Below the pieces are notes generated by a model. It was not told where the DNA came from and searched no databases. It saw nothing but the letters and a program-made list of their open reading frames with translations. Shown here piece by piece: positions 54,661 through 64,000 of a DNA stretch of 64,000 nt (position 1 is its first letter; each line of letters opens with the position of its first letter). The position numbers and the translations under genes were made by a program. Origin of the DNA: Schistocerca nitens. Its lineage: Eukaryota > Arthropoda > Insecta > Orthoptera > Acrididae. The stretch is taken from the NCBI RefSeq assembly GCF_023898315.1, contig NC_064616.1:703357389-703421388 (forward strand), given 5' to 3'.

Positions 54661-54854
54661 TTCAAAATGGCTCTGAGCACTATGGGACTTAACATCTGAG
54701 GTCATCACTCCCCTAGAACTTAGAACTACTTAAACCTAACTAGACCTAAGGACATCACACACATCCATGCCCGAGGCAGGATTCGAACCTGCGACCGTAG
54801 CGGTCACGCGGTTCCAGACTGAAGCACCTAGAACCGCTCGGCCACCCGGCTGGC
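54661..54854 (-). mobile_element. SINE-I
   Basis: Complete minus-strand copy. Target duplication CGTCCACAGG (54651-54660, 54855-54864). Confidence 0.95.
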
Positions 54855-55034
54855 CGTCCACAGGTAGTTAAACCCTAACAATCCAATATTTCCCTTAGAT
54901 GAAGTTCATCCTTCTCCCCTTTCATGTAAGCAGTACCCCAGCCACCTGTAAAACTCATCCAAAAGAGTACAAAATGTACTACTTATTTAGATGATAGCAT
55001 TGTTATGGGTGCCACATAGAATCAACATTAACAT

Positions 55035-57711
55035 AAGTTAATTATGGAGTAAGGGGAGTAGCTTACAATTGGTTCACCTCTTACTTTAAGAACAGAAAGC
55101 AGAAGGTAATTCTCCGCAATATTGAGAGTGGTAGTGATGTTCAGTCCCAATGGGGCACTGTTAAGTGGGGTGTTCCCCAAGGGTCGGTGCTGGGGCCACT
55201 GCTGTTTCTTATTCATATAAATGATATGCTTTCTAGTATTAAAGATGATTCAATAATATTTCTGTTTGCTGATGACACCAGGTTGGTAGTGAAGGATCTT
55301 GTGTGTAATATTGAAACATTATCAAATAATGTACTTCATGAAATACACTCCTGGAAATTGAAATAAGAACACCGTGAATTCATTGTCCCAGGAAGGGGAA
55401 ACTTTATTGACACATTCCTGGGGTCAGATACATCACATGATCACACTGACAGAACCACAGGCACATAGACACAGGCAACAGAGCATGCACAATGTCGGCA
55501 CTAGTACAGTGTATATCCACCTTTCGCAGCAATGCAGGCTGCTATTCTCCCATGGAGACGATCGTAGAGATGCTGGATGTAGTCCTGTGGAACGGCTTGC
55601 CATGCCATTTCCACCTGGCGCCTCAGTTGGACCAGCGTTCGTGCTGGACGTGCAGACCGCGTGAGACGACGCTTCATCCAGTCCCAAACATGCTCAATGG
55701 GGGACAGATCCGGAGATCTTGCTGGCTAGGGTAGTAGACTTACACCTTCTAGAGCACGTTGGGTGGCACGGGATACATGCGGACGTGCATTGTCCTGTTG
55801 GAACAGCAAGTTCCCTTGCCGGTCTAGGAATGGTAGAACGATGGGTTCGATGACGGTTTGGATGTACCGTGCACTATTCAGTGTCCCCTCGACGATCACC
55901 AGTGGTGTACGGCCAGTGTAGGAGATCGCTCCCCACACCATGATGCCGGGTGTTGGCCCTGTGTGCCTCGGTCGTATGCAGTCCTGAGTGTGGCGCTCAC
56001 CTGCACGGCGCCAAACACGCATACGACCATCATTGGCACCAAGGCAGAAGCGACTCTCATCGCTGAAGACGACACGTCTCCATTCGTCCCTCCATTCACG
56101 CCTGTCGCGACACCACTGGAGGCGGGCTGCACGATGTTGGGGCGTGAGCGGAAGACGGCCTAACGGTGTGTGGGACCGTAGCCCAGCTTCATGGAGACGG
56201 TTCCGAATGGTCCTCGCCGATACCCCAGGAGCAACAGTGTCCCTAATTTGCTGGGAAAAGGCGGTGCGGTCCCCTACGGCACTGCGTAGGATCCTACGGT
56301 CTTGGCGTGCATCCGTGCGTCGCTGCGGTCCGGTCCCAGGTCGACGGGCACGTGACCTTCCGCCGACCACTGGCGACAACATCGATGTACTGTGGAGACC
56401 TCACGCCCCACGTGTTGAGCAATTCGGCGGTACGTCCACCCGGCCTCCCGCATGCCCACTATACGCCCTCGCTCAAAGTCCGTCAACTGCACATACGGTT
56501 CACGTCCACGCTGTCGCGGCATGCTACCAGTGTTAAAGACTGCGATGGAGCTCCGTATGCCACGGCAAACTGGCTGACACTGACGGCGGCGGTGCACAAA
56601 TGCTGCGCAGCTAGCGCCATTCGACGGCCAACACCGCGGTTCCTGGTGTGTCCGCTGTGCCGTGCGTGTGATAATTGCTTGTACAGCCCTCTCGCAGTGT
56701 CCGGAGCAAGTATGGTGGGTCTGACACACCGGTGTCAATGTGTTCTTTTTTCCATTTCCAGGAGTGTAAGTTCGTGGCTTGTGGAAAATAATTTGATGCT
56801 AAATCACAGTAAGACTCAGTTTTTACAGTTTCTAACTCACAATTCAACAAGAACTGATATTTTGATCAGACAGAATGGGCATATTATAAGCGAGACGGAA
56901 CAGTTCAAGTTCCTAGCCGTTCGGATAGATAGTAAGCTGTTGTGGAAAGCCCATGTTCGGGATCTTGTTCAGATACTAAATGCTGCTTTATTTACCATTA
57001 GAACAGTATCTGAAATAAGTGACAGTTCAACACGAAAAGTAGTCTACTTCACATATTTTCATACGCTTATGTCATATGGTATTATTTTTTGGGGTGATTC
57101 TTTTGATTCAAAAATGGTATTTTTGGCTCAAAAACGGGCTGTTCGAGCTATATGTGGTGTAAGTTCGAGAACCTCTTGTCGACCCCTATTCAATAGTCTG
57201 GGAATTCTGACATTTCCCTCACAGTATATATTTTCTTTAATGTCGTTTGTTGTTAGCAATATTAGATTCTTCCCAAGAGTTAGCAGCTTTCACTCAGTTA
57301 ATACTAGGCAGAAATCAAATCAGCATGTGGAATGCATTTCCTTGACTCTTGTGCAGAAAGGAGTGCACTATTCTGCTGCATCCATTTTTCAATAAGCTAC
57401 CACAAGTACTCAAAAATCTTAGCAGTAGCCCAAACGCTTTTAAGTCCAAACTGAAGAGTTTCCTCATGCCTCACTCCTTCTATTCTGTCGAGGAGCTCCT
57501 GGAAGAACTGAAAAATGAAGCAAATTCCAATGTTACATTGTTGATTTTCTTTATTTAAACTTACGAATTGTCGCCGGAATACGTTTCTTGTATTTCATTT
57601 GATCTGTTTCTACTATCGCGTTATAATTTCATGTATTGACTTAATCCATGACCATGGAAACTTCTCCTTAATTTGGTCCCACGGAAAAATAAATAAATAA
57701 ATAAATAAAAG
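55035..57711 (+). mobile_element. 5'-truncated LINE (LINE-B) interrupted by Tc1-A
   Basis: The RT frame starts mid-domain (YGVRGVAYNWFTSYF, about 55042), then GVPQGSVLGPLLFLIHIND and FADDTRLVV (about 55268). At 55346 a Tc1-A element enters; after 56768 the frame resumes with SSWLVENNLMLN and continues through the thumb and C-terminal blocks (YFHTLMSYGIIFWGDS, AQKRAVRAICGV). A second frame extends 57349-57558, then a 3' UTR ending in an AATA repeat tail (57687-57710). Removing the Tc1-A and one TA restores the frame exactly. Group assignment (CR1/jockey-type) is tentative. A relative is at 63520-63682. Confidence 0.8.
55346..56766 (-). mobile_element. Tc1-A, second copy, inactive
   Basis: 1421 bp, flanked by TA (55344-55345; 56767-56768), same termini as 26986-28407 and nearly the same sequence in reverse. 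The transposase (from 56522 on the minus strand) has a frameshift around 56340-56360 (after WSAEG) and a nonsense codon where copy 1 has Trp266 (near 55728), so two frames remain (56274-56738, 55726-56382). It needs transposase from elsewhere to move. Confidence 0.92.
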
Positions 57712-57868
57712 CTCAGAACATTGATTCTTACCATCGAAGGCTACATTTTCGAGAATCATTTTTCCAGCATAACGTGGAATACTTATTGCAAACCCTTAGA
57801 AGTAAAAGCTGAATCTTATGAAACAACATATGTAAGCCATAAACAACCAACCCCAAGAAGTTACAGTC

Positions 57869-58071
57869 AAAAAAATGGTTCAAATGGCTCTGAGCACTAT
57901 GGGACTCAACTGCTGAGGTCATTAGTCCCCTAGAACTTAGAACTAGTTAAACCTAACTAACCTAAGGACATCACAAACATCCATGCCCGAGGCAGGATTC
58001 GAACCTGCGACCGTAGCGGTCTTGCGGTTCCAGGCTGCAGCGCCTTTAACCGCACGGCCACTTCGGCCGGC
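57869..58071 (-). mobile_element. SINE-I
   Basis: Complete minus-strand copy with A-rich tail as TTTTTTT. Target duplication GAAGTTAC(A/G)GTC (57857-57868, 58072-58083). Confidence 0.95.
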
Positions 58072-58083
58072 GAAGTTACGGTC

Positions 58084-58754
58084 ATTTCATGGAATAGCAA
58101 ATAATTATGGAAAATTCAAGTCCAACACCCCAAATATTTCATACACCTCAAACAAATTATGTCTAGCGTGAAATGACACACGAGAAGTGGGTGTGCCTCA
58201 ACCGATGAGATTCAGTGTGACCCTGAGTGCTAATAACACACATGCAGGTGTGCAGCTGTCGTAAGCGGGTACGGAACGTGAGGAGTCAGTTTGCAAGTCG
58301 ACAATGATAGACTAACGGTACTAGAAAATGAAGGTGAAAACGCTTATGAATAAGAAAGGAACACATAGAAACGCACAGACAATGAAAATCTGCAAAACAA
58401 AATTATGGTTCACCGACACGGATTTCGCGTCTTTTACATTAAAACTTCAATTACACATAAATAATCAATGTAATAACTGTAAATTGCGAACCCTTGCACC
58501 AACAAATGAGTTGTGAACTGTTCAGCAGAGAAGAGAGATTGTACTTGAGTAGCACTTATTAATAGTCACTAGAATCGAAAAAATGTACTATTTCCATAAA
58601 TAATATATCTGCACGCATTTAGGAGCACTATGGCACGTGGTAGATTAGTATTTCTAACTATGTAATAAGGTAACATCTGAGTAAATACGCATAGCAGTCT
58701 CACCCATGTTTTAAATTAATTAATTTAATTAACCTGATTCCTTGTAAATAGTGT
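58084..58754. other. no gene recognised
   Basis: AT-rich; TTAATTAATTTAATTAA near 58715-58731 is a simple AT palindrome. Nothing else. Confidence 0.4.
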
Positions 58755-59265
58755 AATACAAGGTGGGCAAAATTAAACTGTTCCAGGAAACATATGTAAG
58801 CCTTAATTTGAACTGACCCTTATATCCGTGCAAATTTATTATTGTGCATGAGTTAAAGCATGCAGGCAGGCTTTCGCGTGTTGAGTTTCAGCCGGTGATT
58901 TCTGAGTGATGTAGATTCACGACTTTTGGAGCTTCAGCTTTTCATTTCTTTAGGTTAGGCCTGGTTCAGCCTTTCACGGTGTGTGAACTCACAGAACATG
59001 CTCCATTATCCATCAGAAAATCCCAGCAGTACTCTGAAGAGAATAAGCTCAAGATCGGTGGTTGGTGCGCAATGTTTGTCTTCCGCATCGTAACACGATT
59101 CTTTCACCAGACTGTTAATATTAACTGGCATACCCAGAAATTGATTAATCGATATGTAGATCAGCTCACAGAAGATCAACGACTGTATTGATATTCTCAG
59201 TAAGACGGAGCAACAGCACACACAGCCTTGACAACATTGTCACGAGTGCATGAGGTTGTAACGAC
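58755..59265 (+). mobile_element. DDE transposase remnant (mariner/IS630-related)
   Basis: The frame 58979-59191 ends NWHTQKLINRYVDQLTEDQRLY and is followed across stops by DGATAHTALTTLSRV (59196-59245), the region of the second catalytic Asp in DDE superfamily transposases of the QQDGATAHT type. The first catalytic Asp region and the C-terminus are not found. ACAAGGTGGGCAAAATTAAA at 58758 could be the terminal sequence. Inactive. Confidence 0.55.
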
Positions 59266-59378
59266 GGAAATGCATATCCTCCTATTTCCATCTATTCAAC
59301 TATAATTTTTTTTCCTTATTTTGTCACCTGAAGATATGACATTTCTGTGTCTTTATATATTGTAATTGTTCTACTATT

Positions 59379-59380
<2 letters not shown>

Positions 59381-59409
<29 letters not shown>
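59381..59409. repeat. TA microsatellite
   Basis: About 14 TA units in a row. Confidence 0.95.
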
Positions 59410-59411
<2 letters not shown>

Positions 59412-60394
59412 CGTGGAACGAGCCATTTTACATTCACATTGCAAATTAGTTTATAAATATGGTTACATGCTGAACATTTATAGGTTCTTTTGCTTCTTTT
59501 AATACATAGATGTGAGTTAGTAGTTCATATCCACCACCTTTTACACATTACAATAATAGAAATTCTTCTACGGAATAGAAGAAGTTGTCAAGGAGAAACT
59601 TTTACAGTTTGTTTTCATATTTAAAAATGTTTCCAGTTTGTTTTCAAATTTTATTTTGCTGTCAGTCAGACATTTTATGTCACTGGATGTGTGATAAAAC
59701 AATTTTGAATCAGAATTGTGCACTCGTTTTTGTGCTACAGACAACCTCAATATGGAGCAATGAAAGTCATTTTCCTTCTGGTATTGTATTTATGTACATC
59801 ATTGTTCCTTCCGAGCTGACGTGAATTATTTACAATAACTTTCATGAGGGAATAAATATACTGTGAAGTGGTTCAGAATGACAAACTCCTTAAATAGATG
59901 TGTTGTTTGAAGCGTTCCCGACATAGTAACTGCTTCACTGGGGTGACGGGCGTCGACTCGGATCGCAAACCGACACACACTGACCCGTACCTACTAGCTG
60001 CCATCACCCATCTCAACGCAGTAGAGTGTTACGGACTCTCGCTCATAGGCCTAGAATTATCTCACAAGCAGGGAGCTTGTCAGCAGAGCTTACCCACATT
60101 CGCTATGTGTTTGTACAAAACGGGTACTCTGATAAATAGAACCGTATCGCATTTAAACCTGCACGCACTAAACCTTAAAAACAGCAAGAATAAGCAGAGA
60201 ACTCCACGAGGACGGTTTTTCTACCGTATGTTGGTGGCGTGTCCTTTAAGGGGACCTGGACGTGAAAATGACTGAAAAATCTAAAAACTAATTTTGCCGC
60301 CATCTGAAACACAAATTTCTCCCGTTTCCAAAAATGTATGGATTATTAACTTTTAATTGTTATTATAGTCTTAAACGCTCGTTGAACAAATGTC
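59410..60394. other. no gene recognised
   Basis: The frame 59898-60275 (125 codons) has no motif that I can name. The stretch near 60243-60340 is immediately upstream of the SINE and transposase remnant below and may belong to that element. Confidence 0.35.
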
Positions 60395-60405
60395 TGCACA
60401 CTGGC

Positions 60406-60594
60406 GCCGGCCGAAGTGGCCGTGCGGTTCTAGGCGCTGCAGTCTGGAACCGCGAGACAGCTACGGTCGCAGGTTGGAATCCTGCCTCGGGCATGGATGT
60501 GTGTGATGTCCTTAGGTTAGTTAGGTTTAACTAGTTCTAAGTTCTAGGGGACTAATGACCTCAGAAGTTAAGTCCCATAGTATTCAGAGCCATT
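60406..60594 (+). mobile_element. SINE-I
   Basis: Complete plus-strand copy. Target duplication TGCACACTGGC (60395-60405, 60595-60605). Confidence 0.95.
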
Positions 60595-60634
60595 TGCACA
60601 CTGGCCACATCCCCTATCAGTTCACAGTCGATGC

Positions 60635-61069
60635 TTGAAGCGCAAAAGCCTGGTCATGGAAACAATAAAGCCAATATATAGGGTCCTTGCAGATAAAAAA
60701 TTACTTGGAAAATGTCTACATGGCCGTACACAAAACCCTAATGAGAGTTTCAACAGCTGCGTGTGGCAACGAGTACAAAAAACAGTGTTTGTTGGATGGA
60801 CAATACTCAAAATCGGTGTGATGGATGCTGTCATCTGTTTCAATGATGGTGTAATGATCAGGACAAAAGTAATGGACAAATTAGGCATCCAGCCACGAAA
60901 TAATATGATAGCTGCTCTGACTGCCATAGATCGTCAGCGACGAGTTGAAGCTGAAAGGGCTGTGGAAGCCGCCACTAAAGAGTCCAGAGTAAGGAAAAGG
61001 CTCCTGAAGAAGTCTACAGAGGATAAATATGCAGCAGGCCAGCAAGATTATGCTGCTGTAATGTTCTGA
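60635..61069 (+). pseudogene. C-terminal part of a transposase-like protein
   Basis: The frame of 144 codons contains LLGKCLHGRTQNPNESFNSC, then VQKTVFVGWTILKIGVMDAVICFNDG, then a basic charged tail (VRKRLLKKSTEDKY) ending in YAAVMF. The CLHGxTQNxNESFN and KTVFVG motifs recur at the C-terminus of a family of arthropod and cnidarian transposon proteins that I associate, with moderate certainty, with Mutator-like transposases. The catalytic domain upstream is missing, and the upstream sequence is interrupted by SINE-I. The natural stop and charged tail suggest the true C-terminus. Not a host gene. Confidence 0.5.
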
Positions 61070-61639
61070 AAGAGGCATGCGGTGAATCAAAAACACCGTG
61101 AACATTCTTTTCTCATTTTCTCGAAACTACAGTTTCAGAACATTAGGTACATTTAACTTCGCAATAGTTTTATCCATGTTCACCACATTTCTCTCAAGTG
61201 AAGAATGGGATAGTATCTTTATATTATGCCTAATACATTGCAGAAATGATCTATGTTTGTCGTTCTGTATATAATTTCAGCGATATTTTTTAGACAAAAT
61301 AGTAATGTGGTATAATAAGGGTTTTTCTGTTTCCACAGATATACTCCAAACTACAAAACAAGAGACACAATGTGTTCCTATGAATGTTGTCAGCAGTCTG
61401 CCACAGTTTTAATGCTATTAAACTGATGATGGACCAGAAAATGGTCCCAGAATGGGAACGTCTATTATAAAAACATCTATTAGGTAAAATACTGTAATTC
61501 TTAAACTATAACAGACATTTCAATAAATTTCCTTTTAAAGCTTGAGTTAATGTCATTCATCGTTGGTAAAAAACGACAAATTCCTCCGCATAGTAGATCA
61601 AATGTAATGTACACTGAGAGCGAGGTATAAAAATGCAGC
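61070..61639. other. no gene; hammerhead-like motif near 61416
   Basis: CTGATGATGGACCAGAAAAT (61425-61444) continues GGTCCCAGAA: a CUGAUGA box, a GGACC/GGTCC stem and then AGAA. It lies upstream of a Penelope-like fragment and may be part of its terminal repeat; the last conserved box is imperfect. Confidence 0.35.
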
Positions 61640-62356
61640 CCGTTCACGACCAGGTCTCCTTAAGATCGGTAGGCTGTTCTGGGAACACCAAGTAAAATAC
61701 GCCTTCCGCCCTCCAGCGCTAGTGCAAACTATGCTGGGTTCTGTCAAAGACAACCTAGGTCTAAGAACACCAGGTATATGTTAAATCCCGTGCCAGTTGT
61801 GGAAAATAATACATTGGCCAGACGTGTCACACTGTTAAGGACAGATGCGCTGTACATTGACGTCACACCAGACTGAGTCAGCCAGAAAAGTCTGCTGTGG
61901 GTGAACAGCGTCTTGACACGGGAGGCCGGCCGGTGTGGCCGAGCGGTTCTAGGCACTTCAGTCTGGAACCGCGAGACCGCTACGGTCTCAGGTTCGAATC
62001 CTGCCTCGGGCATGGATGTATGTGATGTCCTTAGGTTAGTTAGGTTTAAGTTGTTCTAAGGGACTGATGATCACAGATGTGAAGTCCCATAGTGCTCAGA
62101 GCCATTTGAACCATTTGACACGGGACACAGCATGAACTACGGAGAGATAAAGATCCTTTCGTCCGCTTCCACTTACTGGGACTCCATCATTAAAGAAGCA
62201 ATCGAAATTCGTATAAATAACGACCAGAACAATAGAGACACGAGTTTTCAACTCAGCAAGGCATGGGGACCAGCATTGGCGGCACTAAGGCATCATCGGC
62301 CGCAGATGAACGAATCCGAGACAACACAGACGGAGACTCAAAATCCGCACCCTTAA
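61640..62356 (+). mobile_element. Penelope-like element, GIY-YIG endonuclease fragment
   Basis: Plus-strand frames give LGSVKDNLGLRTPG (61730-61770), then the C-rich start of the GIY-YIG domain (IPCQLWKIIHW with a frameshift; family: CxCGKxYIGQT), DRCAVH near 61842, and after the SINE at 61924-62114, HSMNYGEIKILSSASTYWDS and IIKEAIEIR (62132-62230) and FQLSKAWGPAL (62247-62280). The SINE falls within the GHS motif. The RT part is missing. Inactive. Confidence 0.75.
61924..62114 (+). mobile_element. SINE-I within the Penelope-like fragment
   Basis: Complete plus-strand copy. Target duplication TTGACACGGGA (61913-61923, 62115-62125). Confidence 0.95.
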
Positions 62357-62534
62357 ACTGGGCGCCTACACTATGTCCGCGAGAGCGCATGTTCGCTATT
62401 TGCGGCCGCACTTTTCCCGCTTCACAAATGAGAAGACCGTGGCCCGTTTCCCCAACAGGGGGTCACTGGACGTCGCGGTGCTACATAATTTGTCTACGAT
62501 GGTGTTACAGCCTCAACCCTTGGCGCCTACAATT

Positions 62535-63504
62535 TCCTACATCTACATCTACATCTACATCAATACTCCGCAAGCCACCTGACGGTGTGTGGCGGAGGTT
62601 ACTTTGAGTACCTCTATCGGTTCTCCCTTCTATTCCAGTCTCTTATTGTTCGTGGAAAGAAAGATTGTCGGTATGCCTCTGTGTCGGCTCTAATCTCTCT
62701 GATTTTATCTTCATGGTCTCTTCGCGAGATATACGTAGGAGGGAGGAATATACGGCTTGACTCCTCGGTGAAGGTATGTTCTCGAAACTTTAACAAAAGC
62801 TCGTACCGAGCTACTGAGCGTCTCTCTTGCAGAGTCTCCCACTGGAGTTTATCTATCATCCCCGTAACGCTTTCGCGATTACTAAATGATCCTGTAACGA
62901 AGCGCGCTGCCCTCCGTTGGATCTTCTCTATCTCTTCTATCAACCCCATCTGGTACGGATCCCACACCGGTGAGCAGTATTCAAGCAGTGGGCGAACAAG
63001 TGTACTGTAACCTACTTCCTTTGTTTTCGGATTGCATTTCCTTGGGATTCTTTCAATAAATCTCAGTTTGGCATCTGCTTTACCGGCGATTAATTTTATA
63101 TGGTCATTCTATTTTAAATCACTCCTAATGCCTACTCCCAGATAATTTATGGAATTAACAGCTTCCAGTTGCTGACCTGCTATATTATAGCTAAATGATA
63201 AGGGATCTTTCTTTCTATGTATTCGCAGCACATTACACTTGTCTACATTGAGATTCAATTTCAATTCCCTGCACCATGCGTCAATTCGTTGCAGATCCTC
63301 CTGCATTTCAGTACAATTTTCCATTGTTGCAACCTCTCGATGCACTACAGCATCATCCGCAAATAGCCTCAGTGAACTTCCGATGTTATCCACACGGTCA
63401 TTTATATATATTGTGAATAACATCGGTCCTACGACACTCCCCTGCGGCACACCTGAAATCACTCTTACTTCGGAAGACTCCTCTCCATTGAGAATGACAT
63501 GCTG
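62535..63504 (-). mobile_element. 5'-truncated LINE-A copy
   Basis: TACATC-type hexamer tail at 62538-62560 (on the minus strand at the 3' end). The minus strand encodes the RT end: VISGVPQGSVVGPMLFTIYI, FADDAVVHREV (about 63350), LNVDKCNVLRIHRKKD, and the IQRRAARFVTGSFSNRES C-terminus (62614-62967). A frame break lies near 63110-63010. Truncated at about 63504 (ACATGCTG), where LINE-B-like sequence begins. Confidence 0.85.
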
Positions 63505-63519
63505 GGGAGAGACAAATCA

Positions 63520-63682
63520 GTAAGTCGACATACGTGCCTTTTGCATATTTGCATTCAGTAATGTCATATCGAAGAATGTTCTGAGGTAAATCACTTTTAA
63601 GAAAGAACGCTTTAGCTGCTCAAAAACGTTTTACAAGAGTAATACGATCATCTTATAGACATCTACTTAAGGATAATGTTAT
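63520..63682 (+). mobile_element. LINE-B fragment
   Basis: The plus strand parallels 57055-57190: CATTCAGTAATGTCATATCG, then CTCAAAAACGTTTTACAAGA and TTATAGACATCTACTTAAGG, matching the FHTLMSYG, AQKRAVR and SCRPLF region of LINE-B with many changes. Both ends are lost. Confidence 0.55.
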
Positions 63683-63737
63683 GGAAGGTGCACAATATTT
63701 CGACGAGACAGCTGCTCGTTATCTTCAGGTGCTTACT
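63683..63737 (-). repeat. hammerhead-like terminal-repeat fragment
   Basis: Minus strand: GCACCTGAAGATAACGAGCA then GCTGTCTCGTCGAAATATTG and TGCACC. The order CUGAAGA, ACGAG/CTCGT stem, GAAA, closed by GCAC/GTGC matches the hammerhead core layout (position 7 may be any base). Likely derived from a Penelope-like terminal repeat. Confidence 0.4.
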
Positions 63738-63754
63738 GACGCGTGTGGCTGCAA

Positions 63755-64000
63755 TGGCTCGTCAATATATACGATGACTCGCTAGATATACTAATACTAA
63801 ATGTCTTTTTCCAAAGCTGTTTCACAGAGGAAGACTGCACCATAGTTCCCTCTCTAGATTGTCGCACACATGACAAAATGGTAGATATCGAAAGAGATGA
63901 CAGAGGGATAGAAAAACAATTAAAATCGTTCAAAAGAGGAAAGGCCGCTGGACCTGATGGGATACCAGTTCGATTTTACACAGAGTACGCGAATGAACTT
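63755..64000 (+). mobile_element. LINE-A fragment, continues beyond window
   Basis: The plus strand reads NVFFQSCFTEEDCTIVPSLD (from about 63797), then KQLKSFKRGKAAGPDGIPVR and FYTEYANEL at the window edge: the region just before and including RT block 1 of LINE-A (compare minus strand 12720-12920). No stop in this stretch. It is oriented opposite to the LINE-A copy at 62535-63504. Confidence 0.75.

Noticed and set aside
56307..57395. 362-codon plus-strand open frame
   Set aside because: A chance joining of antisense Tc1-A sequence with the LINE-B frame at the insertion junction; the second half is real LINE coding sequence, the first is not.
1..64000. CRISPR array, operons or phage
   Set aside because: No short regularly spaced repeats, no ribosome-binding-site-led gene strings; the composition and elements are those of an animal genome.

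Overview
The window is repeat-dense, intergenic-type DNA from a large eukaryotic genome. I infer an orthopteran insect, most likely a grasshopper or locust (Schistocerca-like). The grounds are the mix of tRNA-derived SINEs, Tc1/mariner elements, LINEs that end in (TACATC)n hexamers and Penelope-like elements. That assignment is my recognition of repeat families, not a search result. I find no convincing host gene; at most two short stretches (16217-16281 and 51923-52200) look exon-like, and both are weak. Bacterial-style operons, CRISPR arrays and rRNA genes are absent. | Layout. 1-4445: decayed Ty3/gypsy-type retrotransposon split by a SINE. 5847-7142: deleted mariner, then a solo LTR. 7490-14935: fragments of three LINEs (the 9890-11146 and 11258-13708 copies keep their 3' ends) and a Penelope-like element. 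15992-19138: a SINE, a piggyBac-like end and a large hairpin. 19846-28644: the most informative block, described below. 28645-37269: LINE, Tc1 and SINE remnants and an inverted-repeat element with hammerhead-like motifs. 37370-40605: a near-complete LINE. 42070-47830: tRNA-like repeats and four Tc1 remnants. 49312-51729: SINEs and a mariner carrying a SINE within a SINE. 55035-57711: a LINE interrupted by a second copy of the Tc1 element. 58755-64000: DDE, Penelope and LINE remnants. | The central block. A 301-bp tRNA-like unit is tandemly repeated (20604-21989). It is followed directly by a near-intact Tx1-like LINE with ORF1 of 426 codons and ORF2 of 1128 codons, and that LINE's 3' UTR carries a nearly intact 340-codon Tc1-like transposase element. 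The LINE's A-tail ends exactly at the D-loop (A box) of another copy of the same tRNA-like unit. Independently, three copies of one tRNA-derived SINE (called SINE-C here) sit in the A box/D-loop of other tRNA-like sequences, co-oriented with the target: one in the 301-bp unit, one in SINE-II and one in a variant of SINE-I. I propose a LINE/SINE pair whose endonuclease targets the D-arm of tRNA-like DNA. The junctions are visible in the sequence; the partnership is inference. | Nesting is strong. Many SINEs have clear target-site duplications inside older elements, and the order of insertions can be read directly at 19846-20603, 35459-37269, 39843-40043, 50441-51729, 55035-57711 and 61640-62356. 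Family labels (SINE-I to SINE-VII, Tc1-A to Tc1-D, LINE-A to LINE-C) are local names for this window.
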